A stretch of DNA of 64,000 nt from Dillenia suffruticosa (lineage: Eukaryota; Streptophyta; Magnoliopsida; Dilleniales; Dilleniaceae), in assembly GCA_033439265.1 (NCBI GenBank), contig JAVTVX010000031.1, positions 605,501-669,500 on the forward strand, given 5' to 3'. A model generated the notes under the pieces. That model saw only the letters and a list, made by a program, of their open reading frames with translations, ran no database searches and was not told the origin of the DNA. Position numbers and translations under genes: made by a program. Positions 11,049 to 21,235 of the stretch are shown one piece after another (position 1 is the first letter of the stretch; every line of letters begins with the position of its first letter).

Positions 11049-12280
11049 GATTCAAATAGATAAAGTACCAGATCATAAAGTATTATAAAGTACTCAATCA
11101 CACAACATAAGATACTAGATTCTTACACAGCATAAGATACTAGACTCACATAGCATAAAGTACTAAATCACACAACAACCTGAGTATTTAAACCAATTAT
11201 AGAGACTTTAGTAAAATAGTTTTAGAGTTCAAATCATGAGAGGACCAAGTTGAACAGAGAGATAAATCAATAGGACTGGGAGGGCTTAGGATCACGTAAG
11301 GTCTTTCCTTTTCTAGAGGATTCAATCTTCTTCTCTAGCCTTGTAGTTCCATGCTGATCATGAAATTGTACTAAATTTGCTTAGTTTATTTTTCATTCCA
11401 AAGCTTTATGCTTTGCTCAATGCTTCCCAACTTCTCCCAAATCATTTCGATAGTAATGGGATGAGCACTGGATGAGTGTTTTGCATATACATTCATGTCT
11501 TCCCCTCTCTCCACACCTGCTGCTTCTTGGTTTTCCTCTGCCAATTCTTCTAATAGTCCTTTTTCCTTTGCCATCATCTTTTTTAACCCATTCTCCCTCA
11601 TTATTGTACACCTATTTTGCTTTAAGCATAGATGATGCATTAATCCCAATCTTTTCATTTAGCACAGTTCTAGAGTTAAAATCCAAAGCCACTCGATAGA
11701 ATGAAAGAATATTAGAGATCATGTTAACATAAGGAAGGAAGCATTCTTTGATATATGTGTAGCTCTGATGAAGTAAAAGATAGTAAAATGCAGTCTAGGG
11801 TTTTTCTCTCATGATAAATGCCATTAACCAGAAATCTTCCCTAGAAATAATTTATAGTTCCCACCATTGGGTCTAATCACATGTACAACAATGGTGCAAA
11901 GGGGTTGCAATATTTCTTTAATTTTCTTATTTTTCTTTATTATGTCTAGTTAGATTTCTTGTTCCTAGAACTCAATGAATTCTGTTATTTGATTAATACC
12001 AAGACTTGATTTATTTCTTTTCTATAAATCTTTATTGGCATGATTATTGTTTGATAAAATATTTTTGTTGAATTTAATGCTTCAATCATTTTAAAGCCCT
12101 ACGTTTTGATGGTTTGAGAACGAATGCATGCATGACCAATATAATTGTAGGAGATTAGTCTAATATAATAAAATCCATATAGGGTATGAGATTGACGGAT
12201 GATTAATGCTATGTATGGACTTTTTAGGAGAAACTCTAAATTATAGATAGATTATCGGCTGCAAAGTGTGTTCAGCTTGT
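11049..12280. other. Unassigned sequence; short minus-strand open frame at 11386-11658
   Basis: Probably the continuation of the minus-strand copia interior. A 90-codon minus-strand frame at 11386-11658 is Glu/Lys-rich and helical-looking ('KKMMAKEKGLLEELAEENQE') and could be a fragment of a post-pol ORF, but I recognise no family. Near 11080-11190 the words 'agtactaaatcacacaac', 'agatactag' and similar repeat a few times. Nothing else is supported. Confidence 0.35.
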
Positions 12281-12284
12281 TTAG

Positions 12285-13450
12285 GGGGTGAGGGCCACGA
12301 TTCAGTATTGGACGAGCCTTCAGTTATCCTATGTTGGACGGTTACAGTTGGTGAGTTCTATACTCTTTTCGATTAAGACTTATTGGTTTTTGATATTTCT
12401 CCTTCCAAAGGTGGTTTGCAAGGAGCTCGAGCAGGTCATGTCTTGGTTTTTATGGTCCGATCCTTCTTTAGATCTCTACAAGCCAAAGGAGGGGGGTTAG
12501 GGCTGAAAAGATTAACGGATTGGAACAGGGTAGTCCGACTCAAGCATATTTGGCATATTCTTTCGGTTCCCGACGATAATGTATAGAGTAGATGGGTGAG
12601 AACTTATCTTCTTCGAGGTCGTAACTTTTGGTATGTTTAGGTTTTGGACCGGTATTCTTGGATTTAGAGGAAACTCCTTACTCTTTGCCATTTAGTTTGA
12701 GAGCTTGTTGCTTGGAGAATGGGTGATGATAGCCACATTTCCTTCTAGTATGATACTTGGTTATCCACAGGGCCTTTGATAGAGGTCCTAGGGAGACAGG
12801 CTATGGAGAGATTAGGTTTTACTGATACATGTATGGTACACGACGTCTTTTCTAGTATCCATTGGTCAGAGTATGTTCAGCGACAGCAGATCTCGAGATC
12901 GATGTGCGGCTTCTTTGATTGTATTCGAGAGTATATCAAGGAGTTTGACATTCCTTCCATCGGTTATGATAGGATTATGTGGACGCTATTGCCTAATGGG
13001 GAGTTATCCTTCATGTCAGCATGAAGGCACCTTAGATGTTTGTATGGTCACGTCTCCTAGACTGACTTAGTTTGGTTTCCATGGGCGATTCCTCAGTTTA
13101 CGTTTATTTTGTGGCTTGTTTTTATGGAGCGGCTTTAGACAGTGACCTTCTATTCAGACTCATACTTGCGACCTCCTCAACTTGTCATCTTTGCTCATGT
13201 CGGAGGGAGACTCTTAATCACTTATTTTTTCGTTGTCCTTTCTCCAGAGAGGTATGGTGTTTAACGATGGCTCAGCATGTTTCGGTGACTTTCCCTATCT
13301 CTTGGTCAGGTAGTCGTAGGATCCTACATTCCCCAACGAGGCACCTCCTTCGGTCGATCAGGGTTTTCATGCTCTCTCAACGCATGTGTTTATTATATCT
13401 GGATGGAAAGAAATAAGAGAAGGATCAACGATCGTTAGTTACTGCCTCGT
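12285..13450 (+). pseudogene. L1-type LINE reverse transcriptase C-terminus and zf-RVT
   Basis: Overlapping frames carry the C-terminal part of a plant L1 reverse transcriptase: 'LQLSYVGRLQLVSSILFSI' (the 'L.yaGR..Li.svL' block), 'FLWSDPSLDLYKPKEGGLGL' (the 'FLW....W..VC.PK.EGGLG' block), 'NRVVRLKHIW', 'RTYLLRGRNFW', and then the zf-RVT region with 'CHLCSCRRETLNHLFFRCPF' near 13180. Stops (for example at about 12583 and 13022) and frame changes make it non-functional. The catalytic RT palm lies upstream of what remains. It ends abruptly near 13585, where copia reverse transcriptase begins. Confidence 0.8.
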
Positions 13451-13585
13451 ATCATTGCAGCTTTTGTTTGTGCAGTTTTCCCTATAGCTGATACTAGGTC
13501 TTAGTTCAATTGTTTGCTCAGCCTTGAGGGCGTGTTGATTATCTGGGTATCTCAGGGCATCTCCTGATACCCGTATATTCTTTGT

Positions 13586-14930
13586 TATTGTTAGAAATAT
13601 AGTTAGGCTAGTTGCAAAAGAATATTCACAAGAGGAAGGAATTGACTATAATGAGACTTTTGAACCGATTGTTAGGTTAGAAGCAATTAGACCATTTTTG
13701 GCTTTTGCAAGCTTTAAAAATTTTAAATTATATCATATGGACGTTAAAAGTGTATTTTTAAATAACTATATAAATAAAGAAGTATATGTTAGTCAACTCT
13801 TAGATTTGAAGAACCTAATAAAGAAAATTATGTTTATAAATTGGAAAATGTATTTTATGGTTTAAAACAAATGCCTAGGGTATGGTATGAAAGATTAAAT
13901 GAATATCTTGTAAAAAATAATTTTAAAAAGAGAAATGTAGACACCACTTTATTTATCAAGCATGTTAGTAATGATATTCTTATTGTGCAATATAAGTTGA
14001 TGATATTATGTTTGGTTCTATTAATGGATATTTGTGTGACAATTTTAGTAGATTTATAAAAAGTGAATTTGAAATGTCCATGATAGGTGAATTGAATTTC
14101 TTTTTAGGTTTACAAATTAAACAAACACCCAAGGGAATCTTTATAAATCAAGAAAAATATGCAAAAAAGTTAATTAAGAAATTTGATATGAAAAATTCAA
14201 AACATGTAAGTACTCCTATATCTATTTCTATTAAGTTAGATCTAAATGAAAAATGGAAGGATATAAATAAAAATTTTATAGAAGTGTGATAGGATCCTTA
14301 CCATATTTGACCATTTCACGTCCTGATATCTTATACAGTGTGTGTTTATGTACTAGTTTCAAAGTAAATCTAAAGAATCTCACCTTAGAGTCACAAAAAT
14401 AATTTTAAAGTATGTTGTAGGAACTAATAATTTAGAAATTTGGAATCCAAAAATTTCAAATTTTGAATTAATTGAATATTCGGATAACAACTATGGTAGA
14501 AATAAAATTGATCGAAATAGTGCATCGGGTACTTGTCATTTTTAAGAGATAGAATTATAAGTTGGGTGTCAAAAAAGTAAAATTCAGTTGCTTTATCTAC
14601 AGTTTCATCGGAATATGTTTCAATAGAAAATTGTTATATTCAAATTTTGTAATTAAAACAATAATTTAGATATTATGGGTTAGATTATAAAAATATTGTG
14701 ATAAAATGTGACAATATGATGCTATTTCCCTCACAAAAATCTCATAAATTATTCAAGATCCAAATATATAGAAGTTAGACACAATTTTATTAGACATCAT
14801 GCTATAAATGGAGATGTGATTTTGGATTATGTTGAAACAAAAAATTAGTTTGTAGACAATTTTACAAAACCATTAGATAAACAAAGGTTTGAAAATATTA
14901 AATATGAAATTGGAATATGTTTTTCATTTC
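13586..14930 (+). pseudogene. Copia (Maximus/SIRE-like) reverse transcriptase and RNase H, degraded
   Basis: Copia pol domains are readable across frames: 'LVAKEYSQEEGIDYNETF' (about 13605), 'LYHMDVKSVFLNN' (RT motif with the first catalytic Asp), 'YKLENVFYGLKQMPRVWY', then the YVDD box as '*VDDIMFGS' with its Tyr codon changed to TAA near 13993. These are followed by 'LNFFLGLQIKQTPKGIFI', RNase H pieces and the C-terminal 'FTKPLDKQRFENIKYEIG' near 14863. The 'DDIMFGS' wording and a post-pol ORF suggest the Maximus/SIRE lineage. Gag, protease, integrase and the RT N-terminus are missing; the 5' side is truncated at the LINE junction. Confidence 0.85.
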
Positions 14931-16174
14931 AGGGGAAGAAGTTTGTATAGAAGTTAGCGGGTTCACTCTATATAACATAACTCAAAGAAACCCTAGAGCC
15001 TCTAGCCACCTCTCATATCTCTGCTTTTCGCAAACCCTAACACAAGAAACACTAAAATTTTCTTTTGATGCAATGGCTCCTGGCAAATCAATAAGAATTT
15101 GAACAAAATCTCCAAAAATCTAACTATTTCACTTGTCAATCTCTCAAATTTGGAATCTTCCAAATTAGAAACTTCAAATTTTCATTCTGCTAATGAAGAA
15201 ATCTCCCGATTTCCTCAACAAAATTCACAATCTTTTCATCCAGTATATGATTCCCCACAACAAGAATTCGAATCTCAATTTTCACGATATCAATTTCGAC
15301 CTTCATAACCTGAACCCCAACCTTCTCAACCCAAAATTTCAAGAGAACCGGACCCTTAAAAATCCAAAATCAAAATCCCATACATCTATCCAGACTAATA
15401 ATGTTCGAAATCAATCCTTGCAGACTTATAGATTTTGAGTATTTCGAAGAGAGGGGTTTGGAGATGAGAAGGCTTCTTGAAAGGATTGGAGGGGTTAGTC
15501 TGTGCAATGCAAATAGAAGTTGCATTCAAAGAGTTGTTTTGGACTTTTATAAGAATTTAGATGCAGAAAATTCTGAGAAATTGGTGTCAAGGATAAGAGT
15601 TTTTGGAAAGGAAAGTTTAATGGTATTGGTGGAATTGATTGTGCTTTTGAAGAAGAAGAAAACATAGTAATATAGAGAACTGCTTTCGAATAGGGTAAGT
15701 CTCAAAAAAGAAGAGAGATCACTATTGAGAAAAATGAGACTTCTAGTTCCAAAGATGATCTTGAATGAAAAGAAAGAATCGAAAAGAAAATTAATGAGTG
15801 TTTAAAAAGGCAAAAATAAACACAAGAAAAAATCCTAGAAATTCTAAAGTTACTTTTAAACAGTATAGAATAGAGTATGTAGTTTGCTATAGTTTTTCAT
15901 ATCTTCGATGTCAATTTCTATGACATCTTCTTGTACTGGTGTCCAAATCAATAAAGTTTCTCCAATGTTTCATTTTTATATTCTCTGTTTATCTATGTGC
16001 TTTAATATTTGTTTTGTTTTCTTTCAATGAAACAAAAAGGGAGAGAATAGAAAAAATAAAAATAAGCATACAATAAAGGTTAAGGGGGAGCGTGAATGTG
16101 CTTTCTTGATATTTTTAAGCAAAATGTGCATACCTGATATTTTTAAACATTTATTTTTATAGTTTTATTGTCAT
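14931..16174 (+). pseudogene. Post-pol (env-position) ORF remnant of the copia element
   Basis: Maximus/SIRE elements carry an extra ORF between RNase H and the 3' LTR. Here a broken frame starts 'MAPGKSIRI' (about 15071). A longer piece at 15401-15667 has 'LLERIGGVSLCNANRSCIQ', 'VVLDFYKNLD' and 'SRIRVFGKE', which resembles the conserved 'vreFYaNL....v.vrG' pattern of plant transposon-borne ORFs. Stops at 15099, 15306 and 15665 break it. A Lys/Glu-rich tract follows. The function of this ORF is unknown in general, and the domain call is by eye. Confidence 0.5.
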
Positions 16175-16190
16175 AAAAAAAGGGGGACAA
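16175..16190 (+). other. Polypurine tract before copia LTR
   Basis: 'aaaaaagggggacaa' immediately precedes TGTTAAGG. Upstream 'ttttattgtcataa' matches the 'ttttgtcatcat...gggggagattg' context usual just before Maximus/SIRE LTRs. Confidence 0.65.
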
Positions 16191-17170
16191 TGTTAAGGAA
16201 ATTGTTGTCCCCTTTGAGTTTTGTTGAGAATAAAATCTTTCATATTGTTTTGATATTTTTACTAAGTGTACAAACTAAATCTTGTTTAGAAATTTTCATA
16301 AAAGTTGCCTAGAAGTAATATTGTAGTTATCATATAAGTATCATAAAAGCTTACGGTTTTCTTTGTGAAGTCAAAAGTGAGGTGACTCAAAGATACTACA
16401 GAGGTTGTCATAGAGACAGTCTAGAATCTATTGTAGAGACACATAGTCTATTGCAAGGTAGAAGAAAGGTAGAAAGTCCATAGAATTTGCCACTGAGGTT
16501 GTTGTGGAGGTTGCTATAGAGGCAGAAGTTCTTTTTCTTAATCGAAGACCCAACTTCACAATCTAAGTGTAGTATACTATACTTAACCTACAAACATGAT
16601 CAAATATGTATTTCAAGGATTCAACAACTAAAGATCAAATTCTAAATTAGAAATTTCAATTTCCAGAGATAGACAATATTCGAGCAAGGATGAAGTGATC
16701 ATTTACACATGTTTAGGCAATTACATCTCCTTATGCAATCAAGTATTTTCAAATTCAAAAATTACATATCAAAGAAGGTATGAAGGACTACAAATTCAAA
16801 TATTTACACCATTAGAAGCATGAGGATTAGGTAGAAAAAAATGTGGTTGAAGTTAGCTGGTCACTTGGTTTTTCAAAATAGAAACATTATCAGGTAGTTG
16901 ATTTTTTGGAGGGATTCTGACTTTTCTACAAGTTTCAAAAAATAGATAAATTCAAATAAGAGTTTACAAGTGTCAAGAGGGAAGTTCAAGCTTCAAATTT
17001 GAATTATAATAGTTGGAATACCTCAAGAAATTTGAAGAAAGTTCAACACCTAAAAATCAGTTTTTCAGGAAAGTTACTACTTTATGGCTGATAATTTTAT
17101 GCTATTATAGCAGGTTTTGAAGATTGAAAATTCATGTTAAAAAGGGGTACGTACATCAGAAAACACCTTC
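16191..17170 (+). mobile_element. Copia LTR, plus strand (3' boundary uncertain)
   Basis: The LTR starts TGTTAAGGAAATTG right after the polypurine tract. Its body contains degenerate repeats of 'gaggttgt(c/t)(a/g)tagag' near 16395-16520, comparable in style to the motif-rich LTR at 7104-9006. No clear ...CA end or target duplication was found; the end given is an estimate. Confidence 0.5.
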
Positions 17171-18804
17171 CATTGACAATAGCAATTTACAAAAAAGTAA
17201 AAGTGAAGAAATCTCTGTGAATCAAGAGTGTTGCTTGACAATAGCCTGCTATGTTCTTTAAAGCTGTTCTCAGCACTTGTATTCTTTTAAGTTGAGTTGT
17301 GTGTGAGTTTTGTGCGGTAGTTTTGATTAGAGTTGACATCCTATCACTGTTAGATGAAATCATCTTTAGGCTAAGAAGATTAAAAGTCAACAGCTTGAAT
17401 TGTATCTTGTAGCTTGTCATCATATGGAAAACTAGCAAATTGTTAGATCTCACCTTATTGGCTGAAAGAGTAGACATAGGTTTAAGGCCAAACTACTATA
17501 AAATTGGACTTACTTCTCTATCATTTACTTTTATTTTTTACTACATACATCTAGAATGACCGTAAGATTTTTTTGAATTTAAGTGGATTTAGATTGAAAA
17601 ATTAAAACCAATCAAAGAGAACCAATTCAACCATCCTTCTTGGTTGTCATATAGATCAACAAGTTTTTTTAGAGAATACTTCTCCTTTCTTTCTTATTTA
17701 AATTCAAATAAGTTGGGTCAGGTCAAACTCTTATAGGCTACCCAATACCCATTTTATTGACATCAACCATTCACACATAAAGGTTAGACCAGTATTTAGT
17801 TTGGTCATTATCATGTACCATAAATTTATACAAACAAATAAATTGTGTAACCAGCGAGTATACCAAGGGTTTAGAGCTATATAACGGTTAAAAATATGTA
17901 GTAACTCACTTTTTAATAGTATGTGAATATCATATCTCGCTATACTCTAAACTTCTTTTACTACACGCAGACGTAGTCAGTGTATCTCTTATCTCTCAAA
18001 CAAAATAAATAAGAACATATTTGACTCAATTCAAATTATGTATTTACAATTATGTTTCAAAATATTAAGTCAAAACATAATTGGTAGATCTGTGAATGCA
18101 AAATAGTATGTCAATTAAAAGATAATTTTTCTTTCACATTGCTATCTATTAATTTCATTATAGTTTCTTACTTAGACATTGACGGTAAAACTGAATCAAT
18201 CATGATTTTTTAGTGACATGTTAAAATGGTAACACTAAACTAAAGTTTTAAAAAAAGGTTAAAAGTCCTAAGGGTATAAAATAAGGTTAAATAAAAAGAT
18301 CTGGGTCTGACACAATGAGGCATAGAGGGATTCATCAACTCATTACCCATATGCTCTCATCAATACACGTGGCATGAAATACATATCACGATACATTTTC
18401 TTTTCTCAATTAGAAGCATATGTCTCCTTTTTAGAATGATTTATCGTACATGTCATAGTTCAAATATACCATAATACTTAACTTGAGTTTTCTTCTTATA
18501 AATTCTTCACATATTACAATTTCAAATAAAAAATTAAAAACAAAAACTCATATCTATCTATTAGATAAATTTAATGGACTGTGAAAAATCCATTTCGATT
18601 ACCAAAAAAATACATAAACTGTAATCTTATCTTAGAAATTTACTAAACCAGTATAAATATTGATTATTCTCAAAAATCTATATTGGCTTATCTCCACATG
18701 TTGTTCAATATTAGAAGCAATTGCTTGTGTGAGAGAGTCAAATTAAAATTTGTCCGACATACCTTTAAATCACGACATGAGAATTTGTGAACACAAAACA
18801 TATT
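17171..18804. other. AT-rich sequence, nothing recognised
   Basis: No protein domain, RNA gene or terminal repeat could be supported. A minus-strand open frame at 17187-17477 has no recognisable motif. Confidence 0.5.
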
Positions 18805-18805
18805 C

Positions 18806-20140
18806 AAATGTTTAGAAGTTGATGCTCGTAGGAAAGTGGTTTACCCTACAGTGAGTGCTAGCCTTTGAAGCCACTTTTCTGAATAGAGGTTAGCATTTGA
18901 TCAAACCGTAATCGAAATTATTAAAATTGAAATAATTGATATAATTCGATTTTGCAATTTTTATAACCACAAGTTAATCAAATATATTAAAAAACAAAAA
19001 ATTTGTTTAACCGAATTAGACAGTTAATTCGATTCGTTTATCCAAATTAACCGAATTATTAAAATTTTTTATTATAAAGGAATTTTAAATAAGGATGTCT
19101 TCTACTTATGTCTATGTCAATATAATATATATCAATTATATCTATTTGTAGTTGTAAATTGTAATTTTAAAATTCAAAATTCATTTATAATTTTAATTTA
19201 CTAAATGTCATTTTAAAAATTTTAAAATTCAAATTTCAAACAATTAGTGGAGACTAAAATTGAAATGTCATGTGTCGAAAATTGGATAGAGAAGGAGGGC
19301 AAAATTAGAGAATGTTACTTATTATACAGATAGATAACCAATTAATTATATGTGTTTGGGGTAGAGAAATTCATGAAAATTAAAAAATAAAAAAGTATTC
19401 AAAACAAGATAGTTACCTTTATTTTTATAATCTGTTGTGGTGTTGTGCAAGAGAGTAGCATGTGAGTGAAAACGAAGCATGAAAATAGCGGAGAGGAAGA
19501 AAAAAGAGTAAAATAAGAGAAGGAGAGAGAAAGAGAGTCTCGAGTTTGGGAGTAGAAAAGTTATATTTGGAACTAAAAAGGTAGAAACCGAAAACTTTTT
19601 ATTAATTGTGCACTCTCCGCTATATTAGTTTCAATTTTTTAGTTTTCTCTCTTTTAGAATTTTTTATTAATTATAACATTTTTTCTCTTTTAAATTTTAA
19701 TTATAATATTATATTAGTATTTATACGAATAAAAATTATCTAAAATTTATATAATATTTTTAATTAATTCGGCTAATTTGGTTTAGCAAAAATAAAAATT
19801 GCTAAAATCGATAACTGATCAAATAAACCAAACCAAAAACCAAATCAAATATATAATAACCTACCCAAAATATAAAAAATGGTTCGGAGAAAACGGTTTT
19901 TTTTTTGCTTTTAACTAAATAATGATTACCCTTGCTTCTGAATCTAGTCCCTTAAGCAACCTTTTTGACCAATCAATTGCTTTCTCTCTCTCTCTTTCTC
20001 TCTCATTCAAATCAATTCAGTCAACTTCTCCTCTATTATCAACACGGTATCACAACTCATAGGCAATTCACTGAACATGTCCCTAGTTTATTCTTAAATT
20101 CTTCAAGAGTGCTGAACATTGCGCTCTCTCTCTCTCTCTC
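18806..20140 (+). repeat. Fifth copy of the 5.25-7.1 kb repeat, split by an insertion
   Basis: The text 18806-18884 ('tgtttagaagttgatgc', 'gtaggaaagtgg', 'agccac') and 19936-20140 ('aatctagtcccttaagcaa', 'cattcaaatcaattcagtc', 'cggtatcacaactc', 'cttcaagagtgctgaac') together equal one repeat unit. The join across 18884/19936 matches the uninterrupted copies at about 5840 and 6935, which act as empty-site references for the insertion. Here the unit starts with TGTTTAGAAG and its (CT)n-rich part ends ...ATCAACA just before the PBS-like word, compatible with a small LTR. Confidence 0.65.
18885..19935. mobile_element. hAT-like non-autonomous transposon, 1051 bp
   Basis: A perfect 8 bp target duplication TTCTGAAT (18877-18884 and 19936-19943) flanks the insertion, and empty-site paralogues at about 5845 and 6935 lack it. 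The ends are imperfect inverted repeats (AGAGGTTAGCATT versus reverse complement GCAAGGGTAATCATT). The interior is AT-rich with 'aattaaccgaatta' and 'ttggtt(t/c)' words in inverted orientation near both ends, as in many plant hAT MITEs. There is no coding region. The 8 bp duplication indicates hAT superfamily; the terminal repeats are too diverged for a firm family name. Confidence 0.8.
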
Positions 20141-20409
20141 CCTCTTTAGTTTGTTCTTGCATCCTTTCATGTTTTACATCATACATGCATATCTCTAGAA
20201 TTCTCTTACTTTTTTTCCCCTCTTTTTTGTAACACTTGACAATTAAGAACCATAAAGAGAAGAGCTTCACATGGCTTGACATGATAGTAACTTGCAATGG
20301 GCTAACCTTTGTTCGCCAGCCCATTATTATAAAGACTAGAGATTACCATGCCCAATGGGGCCATAATTATAAAGCTCATAGAGCACCAAGAGGATCTCTC
20401 GATAAACAA
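20141..20409. other. Short unassigned spacer
   Basis: This sits between the split repeat and the putative Tat LTR. TGTAACAC at about 20228 might be an LTR start, but no partner was found. A 60-codon plus-strand frame (20236-20418) has no motif I know. Confidence 0.35.
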
Positions 20410-21130
20410 CTAAAATGACTGTATATACTCTATGTCAAGTTTTCTCTCGACTAAATGCCCTCTCGATCGAACACTCTTACTTAGGCCTCTCGGCTACCTT
20501 GGTTAAACACTCTCAGGTAGGCTGCTTGCTTACCTCTTGGTCGAGTGGTCTCTCGGCTATTACGAAATAGCATTCCGATGGGCGACGCTTGATAAATAAA
20601 GATCATGGTCACCTAAGATTTAAACCTCCCCTAATTTTGGGAGTAATATTTTCTAACAAGGAAGGAAATCTCTTTAATCACTCTCGATAAGGTAGAGAAC
20701 CTCTGTGACAATTTGAATTTCTCTTAATCGATAGGATTCTAAATTTCCTAATGATCTTTAACTACAGTCTCTATAATCTCGGAATATCCCCAATGATCTC
20801 TTTATAAGGAAATTAGGCTTTTTGTACCTTCCAACAGAGATTTACCATGCAAACACATGTTATATACATTGGACAGAGGCAGCTATGAAAGGTAGACAAT
20901 GCACTTAACTCTACACTTATCACATAGAGACTACGTAGGGCTATTCTACAGCTTTACTTAGTCTACTTTTTTTTTCTTTTATCGCCTCTCTTTCTGACTT
21001 GAGTGATTCGCTGTAGCCACCTACAGTGGGTAAGTTTCATCATCCACAAAGGCCCAAAAGATTCATCAGCATCAATCCCTTATTCGGACCAGTAGAGCAG
21101 TTATTTGTGGAGAAAAACCTACCTCCAACA
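20410..21130 (+). mobile_element. Putative 5' LTR of a Tat-type gypsy element (left end uncertain)
   Basis: The right end ...CCAACA at 21130 is followed at once by a PBS-like sequence, and protease and RNase H of a Tat-type element follow downstream. The LTR body contains 'tctctcgg(c/t)' words also seen in the 3' tandem array of the same element. The left boundary was not found; no convincing 3' LTR copy was seen after 25.4 kb. Confidence 0.5.
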
Positions 21131-21149
21131 GATTGGTGCCGTTTGCATG
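21131..21149 (+). other. Primer-binding site of the Tat-type element
   Basis: GATTGGTGCCGTTTGCAT closely resembles the 'ttggcgccgtctgtggga' PBS of plant Tat/Athila elements. It lies directly after the LTR end ...CAACA. Confidence 0.65.
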
Positions 21150-21235
21150 AACAGATTGATTCTTTAGTCAAAAATACTTCATGTCTTGTCTCATTATCTC
21201 TCCATCATAAAGTCATTAAACAGAAGAAGACCAAC

